A program made the position numbers and the translations under genes. DNA of 64,000 nucleotides from Ichthyophis bannanicus (taxonomy: Eukaryota; Chordata; Amphibia; Gymnophiona; Ichthyophiidae): contig CM066031.1 of assembly GCA_033557465.1 (NCBI GenBank), positions 1,067,620,444 through 1,067,684,443 on the forward strand, given 5' to 3'. Positions 52,695 to 63,085 of the stretch are shown here, in pieces; the stretch's first letter is position 1, and each line of letters begins with the position of its first letter. The notes under the pieces are model-generated. The model was given only the letters and a program-made list of their open reading frames with translations, had not been told where the DNA came from and made no database searches.

Positions 52695-53410
52695 GACTGA
52701 CTTCCGGTGACATCGGCTGACTAAATGGCGGCGTTCTGAACGGGCTCCACTGCGAGACTCATCAAAAGTGATGATACCCCCGTGAAGAGTAATAAAAAAT
52801 AAATAAAATATACCCCCGTGAAAAGCTGGATGATAGTGGAGGAGGGAGGAGAGCAACGGGTGAAAAAACCCAGAGGTACAGGCTGAGACAACGCTGAGCA
52901 AGTGGAGTGGAGGGCGATCCATCCCCCTCGAGCCGGTGCCTGTGAGAGCGCACGGAGCGGAGAGGCCTGGGAACCCCTAGTGCAGGGGGGCTGGTGATCG
53001 GAGAGCGTTGCTGTGGGAGAAGTGTGGTGCAGATTGGCAGCCTGCATCGTGGGCGCTGGCGGCAAAGTAGATACAGCAGAGAGGAGGTTGGTGCAAGGAG
53101 AGTCGGCCATAGAAGAAGGAGTAGGACGGCGGGGAGGAGCGAACGCACGTGGCGGTGAGGCCCGGGAGCTAAGACAGGCCTAAGAGGAAGGCCACAGGAG
53201 CACTGTTTGCTATTGGAAGCACCCGGCAGTTATAGCCCGGAGAGAAGGGGAATACCTGCGTCTACAGGACATCGGGTGCCAGCAGGAGCAGGTGTATTGC
53301 TCACAAAAAGTGCCCCGTGCTCTGGGGGACGGGTAATTAAAGTCTCCCCAGGGGTGACGAGTGAAGCGGATTTAAATAAAAGATTAGAGGGAGAGGAGCG
53401 TGAGCAGCGG

Positions 53411-54379
53411 ATGGCAGCAAGAAAGTCCGCCGTAGACCTCAAATCCTTTTCCTTTAAAGGTACGGGGAGTGCCAAGAACCACGTGGCAAAAATGGCGGGA
53501 AGCAGCGGTGAGCAAAAGGAGGTGGAAGAGGCTGGCATGACGGGAGGTACGTCTAATGACATACAAGCTCTAAGAAATGATTTGCAGGAGTGGTTTGAGT
53601 CAACGAGAGCTGAGTTGGGAGCATTAAAGAAAGAAGTGCATGGATGGCTCCAGGAGATAAAGTCAGATATGGAAAATATGGGGACTCGCTTGGATGAAAT
53701 GGAAAACCGGATTGAGAAGCAGGAAGGAAGATGGGTTATTCAGGATTGACAGATGGACACCATAAGTGGAGTTCAAGAGGAGCAGTGGCAAAAGATTGAG
53801 GACCTGGAGAACAGGTCAAGGAGATCAAACATCCGGATAAGGGGCTTGCCCGAGAGTGATGGAACAGTGAACTATATCTCTTTGGCAGAGGAATTTTGTG
53901 AAGTGGCACTCCGGGCGGCTGATAGGGAAGTGGAAGGAGTCTGTCTGACAGTGGACAGAGCACACAGAACCCTGGGGCCGCAGAAGGAGAATAAGGTGCG
54001 GGATGTGGTAGTATGCCTCCATGAATTTCGATCAAAAGAGCTGGTGATGAGGGCGTCATGGAAGCTTGGCAAGATTAAATGGCAAGGATCTGAGGTGGAG
54101 GTGTTTGCCGATATATCCAGCCTTACCATTAAAAAGCACAGAGAATATCAAGCGGTGACCCGGAGGCTACGGGAGGAGAACGTGAGATACCGATGGCTGT
54201 TTCCGGTGGGATTACAATTCACTATAAATGCTAAAACAGCGACAGTGCACTCAGTGGAGGTGGCAATCAGGAGTATGCAACAGGCAGGCTGGGCGGATCT
54301 CCCTGTGATGAGCAGGCCTGAGCAAAGTCAGCGGGAGGCTGGTGAGGAGGAGACAGAGCAAACGCACCAGTGGAGTTGA
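53411..54379 (+). pseudogene. L1 ORF1 (RNA-binding coiled-coil protein), one internal stop
   Basis: Nucleic-acid chaperone that coats L1 RNA. From the ATG at 53411 (the frame is open further upstream to 53207, but this Met is placed as in other ORF1s): a basic N-terminus, then a heptad-type coiled coil (LRNDLQEWFESTRAELGALK, continuing to MENRIEKQ), a TGA at 53747..53749, then the same frame resumes with IEDLENRSRRSNIRIRGLPE, the start of the RRM. The block VDRAHRTLGPQ and the C-terminal domain (YQAVTRRLREENVRYRW, then GLQFTIN) follow. Length without the stop is about 322 codons, within the normal range. Ends at 54379. Confidence 0.9.
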
Positions 54380-54822
54380 GTGCCGGGCAAGGAAAAAAGA
54401 TTAAGAAGTCAAAGACTGTTAAAGTGAATATGGACTGCTGTTGTTGTATGTTGTAATGCTGTGCTGTGGGGGTAAGTGTAGCCTGTGGGAGCGTAATGGA
54501 GAGGGCGGGGGGGTGGGGGAAGGGTGGCATGATCTGTCCCTCCCCTGGGCTGAGGTCTCGGGAGGTGGAGGAGCATGTAAGGGGGATATGGAGGTTGGGG
54601 GATAGTCCTCTGGAATAAAGGGTGGGAGTTGGATGGGGGAGGGTTAAGATCTAAGAAGGGGGAAGTTGAGATAAGGTGGATGGGTGGTCAGCTGGAGGTC
54701 ACTTGAAGGGTTCCAAGTTGGAACAGATGGAAGGAGGGGTAGGGGGAGGGGTGGGGGTGGAGAGGGACCTGGAGGAAACAGGGGTGATGGCCAAGAGGGA
54801 GGCGAGGAAAGGTACAATGCCT

Positions 54823-57800
54823 GACATTAATTTAATGAGTATGAATGTTAGAGGCCTAAATTCATATGCTAAGAGGCAGATGTTAATGAAAGAATGTACC
54901 GGATTGAAAGGGGATATTGTCTTTATACAGGTGAGACATACCTCTTCTCTAAGGATGAAGGCTGGGTGGGGCACCCTCACTACCCTCAGCAATTTTTTGC
55001 TTCTAACAGATTGGAAAAAAAGAAGGGTGGGGTCGGTGTTTTACTATCAGCACAGGTTTTGGGACAAGTGGGGGAAGTAATTAAAGACAAAATGGGAAGG
55101 TTTATTGTGGTGAAATTGAAATGGGATCAGAAGTCATACACGCTGGTTAGTGTGTATGCCCCGAATGTTAAGCAAACTCAATTCTTTTGGGAGCTGCATA
55201 AGCTTGTTGGGATGGTGGAGGGGTGTCTGCTGATGGGGGGAGATTTTAATGTGGCAATTGACCCTGGTGTGGATGCGTCCAAAGGGATGGTGTCCTCACC
55301 AAGGCAACATTAGGATAATGTTGAAGAGGTTAATCACTGGTCTCGGACTGGTTGATGTATGGAGGGAAGCGAACAGGGGGCAGCGGGACTATACCTTCTA
55401 CTCCGGGGTGCATGAGGTGTACTCCCAAATAGATATGATTTTTGTGGATAAGGTCCTGATGCCAGCTGTAAAGGCATGTGACATACGAGAGCGGACATGG
55501 TCAGATCACTCCCCAGTGACCTGTGAGATTCAAACTGGGGGGCTGAGATTGAACAGAGGGTGGTGGAAATTGAATGAATCCCTCCTGGAGGATGAAGAGG
55601 TGGCGAGTCAGATTAAGGAAGGTATAGTTGAATATCTATTGTTCAATGACACAGGGGAATGCTCACCAGGGACGGTGTGGGACTGCTTGAAAGCGGTAGT
55701 TAGGGGAAAGCTGATTGCAATAGGAGCCTATCGGAAAAAGATGAAAGTGCAGCAGCAAGAACACTTGCTGGCAATGATTGGGAGGGTGGAGAAAGAATTA
55801 AAGAGGGCCCCACAGGATAGTAAGTTAAAAAAAGAGTTAGGAGAATTAAGAGGAGAACTGAGTGAGTTAAATATGCAGGAAATTAGATATCAACTTAAAT
55901 TGCTGCAACAGAAGAGTTTTGCCTTTAGCAATAAAGCTGGGAGGATGCTAGCCCACAAGATTCAAAAATTAAGATCTAGGAATGCCATAGTTCACATTAA
56001 GGATACACAGGGGAAGGATCTATTGGAGGGTAGTGCTATAGAGGAAAGATTTATCCAATATTATCATCAGTTATACACACCGGAGAAATTAGTGGAGGAT
56101 AGTAAAATACAGGAATATCTGGATGGCGTTACGCTACCTTCCCTTACGGAGGAAATGGGGAAGGAGTTGTCAGACCCAATTCGCGAGCAGGAAGTCCTAG
56201 CAGTGATTAAAGGGTTACCGGGACATAAGGCACCAGGGTTGGATGGCTTCTCTAATAAGTTTACAAGGCTTTTGCGGGGGTAGTAGTCGATCTTCTGGTA
56301 CGAATGTATAACTCCTTTAGTGCAGGGGGGCAGATGCCGGCTTCATTGCGGATGGCGGGAATTAGTCTTCTACATAAAGAGGGGAAGGACCCTGCAGAGT
56401 GTGGTTCGTATCGGCCCATCTCATTGTTGGGGGGTGATTTAAAGATTTTTACTAGGATCCTGGAAAATAGGCTGGGGCCGTTTCTGGGGAAGTTAATCTA
56501 TCCTAACCAGTCTGGGTTTATTTATTTATTTATTTAGCTGTATTTATATCCCGCTTTTCACTGGGTCAAAGCGGTCAATTGGGAGATACATTTAACACGA
56601 GGGGATATGACACACATACGCTAATACTTACAGGGAACATGGGCAATGGAGGTTTAAGTGGCTTGCTCAAGACCACAATAAGTACCTATAGGACTAGAAA
56701 TCCCAGTCCCTCCGGCCTGAGATTGCTGTCCCCAGGTGGGACTTGAACCCCCGGCCCTCCGGCCTGAAGTACCTTGTCCTAACCACTAGGCCACTCCTCC
56801 CACCTCGGATAATATACGACAGGCTCTTAATGTAAATGTGGCAGGGGGAAGAGAGGGGGGAAGGGATAGCATTGCTGGCAGTTGACGCTGAAAAAGCCTT
56901 TGATAGGGTTAACTGGGCCTATCTCTTTGGGGTGCTGGGGAAAATAGGGATAAAGGGGATTTTTTTGAGGTGGATCCAGACCCTTTACCAAAGGCTGATG
57001 GCATGTTTAAAGATGAATGGCTCGATCACAAGGGGGGTTGAATTGTTTAGGGGTACGCGTCAAGGGTACCCCTTGTCACCCTTGTTATTTATACTGTCAA
57101 TGGAACCCATGGCGCAAAGGATATGGGAGAGTGCAGACATAGTAGGGGTGTCATTGGGTCCACAGGTCCAAAAGATTTCCTTATTCGCAGATGATGTCCT
57201 GTTCCTCATCTTAGAACCACAGAGGACTTTGGGGGCAATAGTAGCGGAACTTAGTGAATATGGGGTAGTGTCGGGTTTCTGGATGAATGTCACAAAATCA
57301 GAGATTTTGAACCTCACTATAAACAAAGGGGATGAGGCTAGACTGCATCGGGATTTCCCCTTTCGGTGGGCAAGTACTAGTATTCGGTATTTGGGCGTAC
57401 AGATTACACCAAGGCGGGAAATGCTTTTTTCGGTAAAATTATGTGGTAGCTCAGAAAAAAATGTTTCAGGAGCTAGAAGATTGGGGGAAATACGAGGTGT
57501 CATGGTTAGGAAGGAGAGATCCGGTAAAGATGATTTTACTCCCTCGGCTGTTGTATTTGTTTATGAATCTCCTGGTGGATGTCCCGAGGGGGTTTCTCAA
57601 GCACTTGCAAGATCGGATGATGACATTTATTTGGAAGGGTGGGAGACCTCGAGTGGCCCAGAGGATCCTGTGCGCCAATAAGGGTGCTGGGGGAATGGGG
57701 GTTCCCATGTTGGCGAGGTACTATGAAGCGGCGCGAGTAAGGGCAGTGTTCGAATGGGAACTGCGTGGGTAAACGGAGTGGGTACAGTTAGAGAAAGAAG

Positions 57801-58875
57801 GGCTGCGACCTGAGGGAGACCTAAAAGGGAAAATATGGATTAAAGGGGGGGGACCCTCTTCAAGGGCGACAGGGGAATCCCTATGTTACATTAACACTGC
57901 AGTACTGGAGGAAACGGCAGAGTCGGTGGTAAGGGGCCTTGGGAGGTTCTAGATTCATACCCTTTGTGGGGAACTCAGAGTTTCCATCAGGTATGAAGGA
58001 CCATGCCTTTAAGAGATGGGCAGAGGGAGGGTTATGTGTAGTGGGGCAATTTAAAGAAAGTGGAAACTGGGTGACGTTTGAGGAGTTGCAGGAGGACTAT
58101 CACTTACCGAATAAAAATTGGTTTAAATATCTGCAGGCCTGGCATTACTGTAAGGTGGTTTCACAGAGGAGTCAGGGCCCTAAGGGAGAAGTGATAGATG
58201 GGCTGTTTGTGAAAGGGGAGGTTAAGGGACTTATCTCCCACCTCTATAAAGCAATGGAGGCAGAATCGGAGACTACCTGGGCACACAGGAAAGCATGGGA
58301 GGTGGACCTGAAGAAAAGCTGGGATGGATCCCAATGGGAACGGGTATGTAGGGGGTTGTTCAAAGGGGTGATATTGAGTAACATTTTGGAACATAAATTA
58401 TAAAATGTCGTACCGTTGGTACATGACACTGCAGCGATTGCAGAAGTGGCAGGGGGGAAATGCAGAGTGCTGGAGGGGATGTGGAAGGGTGGGGTCCTTC
58501 TTACACATTTGGTGGGAGTGCCCAAGATTGGACCCCTTATGGCAAAGTGTGGCAGGATGGTTAAATGAGGTTTCTGGGGAGGAGGTTGGGATGGGGCCCT
58601 GCCTAGTGCTGCTTAATGTAGAGGCGGGAGGGATGAGAAAGGCTGGCCGGGGTTGTTGTGGACTGGTGTGCACGGCGACCCGGCAATTGATAGCGAAAAA
58701 GTGGAAGTCGACATTGGTGCCGACCCTAGCGGAAGTTCAGGGGAGGGTAGAGCATTTCTGTTCAATGTATTGTTTTACAGCTGTGCATCAACATAGTACG
58801 GTGCGTTTCCAAAATACCTGGGGCCTGTACCTAAAGTGGAGAGACCCGGATGGGAGGGAGGAGGAGGATGCATGA
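54823..58875 (+). pseudogene. L1 ORF2 (endonuclease, RT, Cys-rich end), multiply frameshifted
   Basis: Begins about 54823 with a MSMNVRGLNS endonuclease start. Endonuclease blocks: ETYLFSKDEGW near 54940, LLMGGDFNV near 55230, YSQIDMIFVD near 55430 and TWSDHSPVTCEI near 55500. A coiled-coil-like linker leads to RT: GLPGHKAPGLDGFSN near 56230, SYRPISLLGGDLKIFTRIL near 56430, DAEKAFDRVNW near 56890, GTRQGYPLSPLLF near 57060 and the catalytic FADDVLFL near 57190. The C-terminus (58405..58875) has C-rich CWRGCG and FLHIWWECP, the L1 zinc-knuckle-like motif. At least six frame changes, plus the SINE at 56519, inactivate it. Confidence 0.92.
56519..56808 (-). mobile_element. tRNA-derived SINE inside L1 ORF2
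   Basis: Minus strand: ggaggagtggcctagtggtta (A box), gggggttcaagtcccacc (B box), a body with gggacagcaatctcaggccgga, the shared caagccacttaaacctccattgcc phrase, then cgctttgacccagtgaaaag cgggatataaatac and a taaataaataaataaa tail. It interrupts RT directly after the PNQSGF motif. Some L1 bases seem lost at the junction, because the following reading resumes with DNIRQALNV. Confidence 0.92.
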
Positions 58876-59152
58876 GAAGGTATGAGGAGGAGGATAGGGG
58901 GAGCAGGGGCCTCGGGCGTTGCATAAGGTAATACTGAATAAGCGGATATTGATTAATATGCCATTGAATAATATATATGAATATTGTGGCTAAAGTTGTG
59001 GGACTGATGGGATTGTCAGGGAAAATGTTTATATGCTTCAGATATTTGGCTAAAAACTGACTGCGTAAATCCATACCCCTTGGATATTGGTAATTTGTAT
59101 TTTGTATTTTGCAATTTGTAATTTCTATTTAGTATAATGGGGGGGGGGGGGG

Positions 59153-59513
59153 CACTGTTCCCTCTAAGCTGTGCGCTTGCACACACCTCGCCGAGCGAGC
59201 GCACAATTTACAACAGAGCGCACAAAAATTACGGCTCTGATTCTGATAGAAAACAACACAGACGTCTTAAAATTTAAAAGTTATGATTGTAATTACTAGA
59301 AATTTCCTGCTTCATTTAGTAATCGTCTATTTTCATTTAATTTGATTAAAATCAATGTGGTGTACATACTGTATTCTGACGTGTAGTCAAATTTTAAAGT
59401 ATATAACTTTGAGTGTTGTTATGTGGCGCACAAAAATTTAACCTTCCTTCAAAAGCTGCACACAGCTGATATTTTATACGCACACAGCCTACAGAAAATT
59501 AGAGGGAACATTG
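59153..59513. mobile_element. hAT-like MITE in the L1 3' UTR
   Basis: Left end cactgttccctctaagctgtg, right end cctacagaaaattagagggaacattg; the inverted termini agree in ca(c/a)tgttccctctaa. Subterminal gcgcacaaaaatt phrases appear inverted or repeated. The flanks are G-runs on both sides (gggggggg / ggggaggg), compatible with an 8-bp duplication in a G-rich target. No frame. Confidence 0.8.
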
Positions 59514-59630
59514 GGGGAGGGGGGGGGAGATGGGGGGAATAGGGAGGAAGGGGGGGTTATAAAATGTCATGGATGTATTGATTGATTTATGGAACTGATG
59601 TTGCGTTTCATAAATAAAGAGAAAAAGAAA

Positions 59631-59645
59631 AAGCAGCATGGGAAT
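59631..59645. repeat. L1 target-site duplication, right copy
   Basis: aagcagcatgggaat, identical to 52680..52694, directly after the A-rich end of the L1. Confidence 0.9.
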
Positions 59646-59785
59646 ATCAGAACACCTGATAATTCCCATGTACTGTACAACCTTAACATTGATCATGAAA
59701 CAACAGTTAGAATGATTTAAAATTGGCAAAGATGTACAACAAGGTTGCATACTTTCCACAAACCTGTTTAATTTATAAGACAACA
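59646..59785 (+). mobile_element. RTE/BovB-like fossil, right part
   Basis: Continues the split motif: after the duplication the reading gives ISEHLIIPMYC, then FKIGKDVQQGCILSTNLFNL, the RT block G-V-x-Q-G-C-x-L-S-P-x-L-F-N-L. Together with 52694 it restores the order expected of RTE RT. The fossil stops near 59785; the palm YADD motif is not seen. Confidence 0.75.
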
Positions 59786-59989
59786 AGAACCCAAATGTGC
59801 AAACGACCATCCTTGCACTAAGAGAAAAAGGCCCATCAGAGGAGGAAAGAATCAACAAAACCTGTACTGGGCAGGCCTCAGTCATTCGGAGGAGTGGGTA
59901 TACACTTGCGCAATTCACATGGCACACCACACAAACAACCCCGTAATATCAATCATAGGCCAACAGTAAGTTTTATAAGTTAAAGTATT

Positions 59990-60395
59990 TCAAATGCATT
60001 CAAAATTATAAAAAACGTACTGTTTTATGCGCTCCCAACCACCATCTGAGCGATCACGGATCTTGCCCAATTCAGAAAAGCACTAAAACACCACCTCTTT
60101 CTCCTACACTACTCACAACCCTGTAACTCAATTTCACTCACCATACACCCTGCTAGACAATTGTAAGTTACAGACAACTCTTGTTTAGACAGACAAATCA
60201 TGTTTATATTGTAGATAGTTGTAGATAGCTGTAGATAGTTTCCCCAGTTGAAATCCATGTTGTATCACCCATTCAATGTAAGTGCATAACAGTTCTCTTG
60301 TTCTGCACAAAAACTGTTATCTGTAAACCGCACTGATTTTAAAGAGCGCGGTATATAAAAGCAAAAAAATAAATAAAAATAAAATAAATAAAATG
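59990..60395 (+). mobile_element. L2-like LINE 3' end
   Basis: A scrap of the RT C-terminus (FRKALKHHLFL) followed by a 3' UTR with ctgtaaaccgcactgatttta aagagcgcggtatataaaag and an aaataaataaaaataaaataa tail. About 400 bases, 5'-truncated. Confidence 0.7.
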
Positions 60396-62335
60396 GAAAA
60401 AGGAGCCAAATGACGAAAATTGGAAATAGCATAAGCACTGGCAGGTTAGATACAAGGCATTGATAAAACAAGCAAAGAGAGAATTTGAAAAGAAAAAAAA
60501 CCCCAAAACTTGCTTTGGAAGCAAAAACATATAATAAAACCTTTTTCGAGTACATCCATAGCAAAAAACCTTTGAGAGAGTCAGTTGGATCATTAGATGA
60601 TAGAGGGGTAAAAGGGAGATTAAGGGGATAAGGCCAAAGCAGAGAAACTGAATTCTTTGCTTCAGTATTTATGGAAGAAGATGTAGGGAAGTTACCCATG
60701 ACTGAAATAGTATTTAAAGGTGATGCATCGGAAGAACTGAAAGAAATATCGATAAACCGTGAAGATTAATTACAACTATTTGATAAACTAAAAAGAATAG
60801 CAAATCACCTGGACCAGATGGTATATATCAGAGGGTTTTGAAAGAACTGAAATATGAGATTGCAGACCTACTATTAGTAGTGTGTGAACTATCACTAACA
60901 TCATCTGTAATACCTGAAGACTGGTAAATGGCCAACGTAATGCTAATTTTTCAAAAGGCTCCAGGTTTGATCCTGATGTCAGTACCGGGCAAAATGGTAC
61001 AAACCGTTATAAAGAAAAAATTACTGAACATGTAGATAGTCAAGGTTTAATGGGAGAAAGCCAACATGTTTTCAACCAATGAAGGTCTTGTCTTACTAAT
61101 ATGTGATATATTTTGAAGGTGTGAATAAACAGGTAGACAAAGGTGAGCCAGTCAGTATATAGTGTATCTGGATTTTCAGAAAACTTTTACAAGGTTTCTC
61201 ATGAGAGGCTCTTTGCAAAATTAAAAAGTCATGGGATAAGAGGCTGTATACTACTGTGGATCAGGAACTGGTTAAAAGCTATAAAAGCAGAGGGTAAGGC
61301 TAGATGGCCAATTTTCCCAATGGAGAAAGGTGAATAGTGGAGTTCTCCAGGGATCTGTGCTGGATTCCCTGCATTTTAACATATTTGTAAATGACCTGGA
61401 AATGGGGCAAAATGAGCGAAGTAATCAAATTTGCAGATGGCATAAAATTATTCAAAGTTGTTAAAACCCAAGAGGATTGTGAAAAATTGCAAGAGGACCT
61501 TGATAAACTGGAAGACTGGATGTTCAAATGGCAGATGAAATTTAATGTGGACAAGTGCAAAGCTATGCACCTAGGAAAGAACAACCCAAACTATGTTTAC
61601 ACAATGCAAGGTTCCACATTAGGAACCACCACCTAAGAAAAAGGTTTAGGCGTCATTGTGGATAACATATTGAAACCCTCTGCCCAGTGTACAGCGGCAG
61701 CCAAAAGAGCAAATCGAATACTAGGAATATAAGGAAAGGAATGTAGAATAAAACAAAGGACATTATAATGCCCCTGTATCATGTCGTGGTGGCGACTGCA
61801 CTTTGAATATTGTCTGCAATTCTGGTCGCTGTATCTTAAAAAGGATATAGTGGAATTAGAAAAAGGTACAGTGAAGAGCCACCAAAATGGTAAAGGGGAT
61901 GGATGAATACCCCTATGAGGAGAGGCTTAAAAAGGTTAGGGCTCTTCAACCTGGAACAGAGATAGCTGAGGGGAAATATGATAGATCAATTGTTTACGCC
62001 ATCAAAAAGTAGATAGATTAGGAGACATGCAATGAAGCTACAGGGTAATCTATTTTAAGACTAATAAGAGACAATATTTTTTCACTCAATATGTAATCAA
62101 ATTCTGGCATTCTTTACCAGAGGATGTAATAAAAGCTGTTAGTGTAGCTGGGTTTAAAAAATGTTTGGACAAATTCCTGGAGGAAAGGTCCTTAAACCAT
62201 TATTAAAGAGGTCCCAGGAAATCCACTGCTTGCCCCAATACAAACATTGTGGAATCTGTGTGTCTTTTTGGTTAACTGCCGGGTACTTGTGACCTGGCTT
62301 AACCACTGTTGGAAACAGAATACCAGACTTGGATC
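60396..62335 (+). mobile_element. CR1-like LINE, decayed, linker to 3' end
   Basis: Plus-strand frames: a KQAKREFEK linker near 60470, SPGPDGIYQRVLKEL and SSVIPEDW near 60820-60930, a VSHERLFAKLKSHGIRG block at 61197, SEVIKFADGIKLFK at 61420 (catalytic ADD altered to ADG), KWQMKFNVDKCKAMHLG at 61530, then RRLHFEYCLQFWSLYLKKD near 61790. The 3' end (tagctgggtttaaaaaatgt ttggacaaattcctgg) matches the CR1 end at 49.5 kb, but the terminal tatggc repeat is lost near 62335. Many stops. Confidence 0.9.
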
Positions 62336-62622
62336 TGTAGTAGGCCATTCCCAATGAATGAAGTTTAGGGGATTGTTGACAGTTGTGTGAGAGATATTTT
62401 TTTGTGAATGGGACAGTTTGCACGGTGGTGCGGCAGTTACAGAAGGGTAGTTTGTGGAGTTTGTTGCAGTGTGGTAGTTTATTGGATGGAGCAATTTGTG
62501 GGGTGGTGAGGCAGATGCAGGGCGCAGTTGGCAATGTGTTGGGACAGTGGCAAGGGTAGTTTTTGGGGGTGAAAGCAGTCTGTGGCGTAGTGGGGGAGTT
62601 GCAGATGGTAGGTTTATCATCT

Positions 62623-62868
62623 GCAATGGAGGAGTAGCCTAATGGTTAGAGCACTGGCTTGGGAACCAAGAGAACAGGGTTTGATTCTCACTAGCACTCC
62701 TTGCGGCTTTAAGCAGTCACTTAACCCTCTATTGCCTCAGAAGAACCCAAGTTATCAATGGCCCTGTTTAATATACATTATCAAGTTTACTCTAAGTTAC
62801 AATGTAAACCGCTTTGACTAAATGATAAAGTGGTATAAAAAAATCCTGTTAAATAAATAATAAATACG
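62623..62868 (+). mobile_element. tRNA-derived SINE, full-length-looking
   Basis: ggaggagtagcctaatggttagagcactgg (A box), aacagggtttgattctcac (B box), the shared ttaaccctctattgcctcag phrase, then tgtaaaccgctttgactaaatg ataaagtggtataaaaaaatc and a taaataaataataaata tail. Same family as 40.5 and 56.6 kb. It lies within family X units. Confidence 0.9.
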
Positions 62869-62934
62869 TTTAGGGGATGTGAGACTTTGTGAGGTGGTAG
62901 CACAGTTGTCGGGTATTTTTTGATGGTAAGGTAG

Positions 62935-63085
62935 TTTATTTATTTATTTATATACCACCTTATCATACAATCAAGGCGGAAAAAGAAACAAAACAGACAA
63001 AACATAATGAGTGTGAAAGATATACAGGAATGAGATAACTGATTTGTAAGAAAAATATAATCATTAAAACAAATAATCATTGAAG
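62935..63085 (-). mobile_element. LINE/SINE 3' tail inserted in family X copy D
   Basis: Minus-strand reading ends in ccgccttgattgtatgataaggtggtatataaataaataaataaa. Only the terminal 150 bases are present. Confidence 0.65.

Larger units (their letters stand above)
52695..59630 (+). mobile_element. L1-type LINE, near full length, with 15-bp target duplication
   Basis: A 6.9-kb element with a 5' UTR beginning gactgacttccggtgacatcgg ctgactaaatggcggcg (the tetrapod L1 start style), ORF1, a spacer, ORF2, a G-rich 3' UTR and an A-rich end (ataaataaagagaaaaagaaa). It is flanked by identical 15-base duplications. ORF1 has one stop; ORF2 has six or more frame changes. A SINE (56519..56808) and a hAT-like MITE (59153..59513) have been added later. 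It split an RTE/BovB fossil. Confidence 0.93.

Noticed and set aside
62623..62700. A possible tRNA gene
   Set aside because: A and B boxes are good, but the body and LINE-like tail show a SINE; the cloverleaf arms do not pair well.
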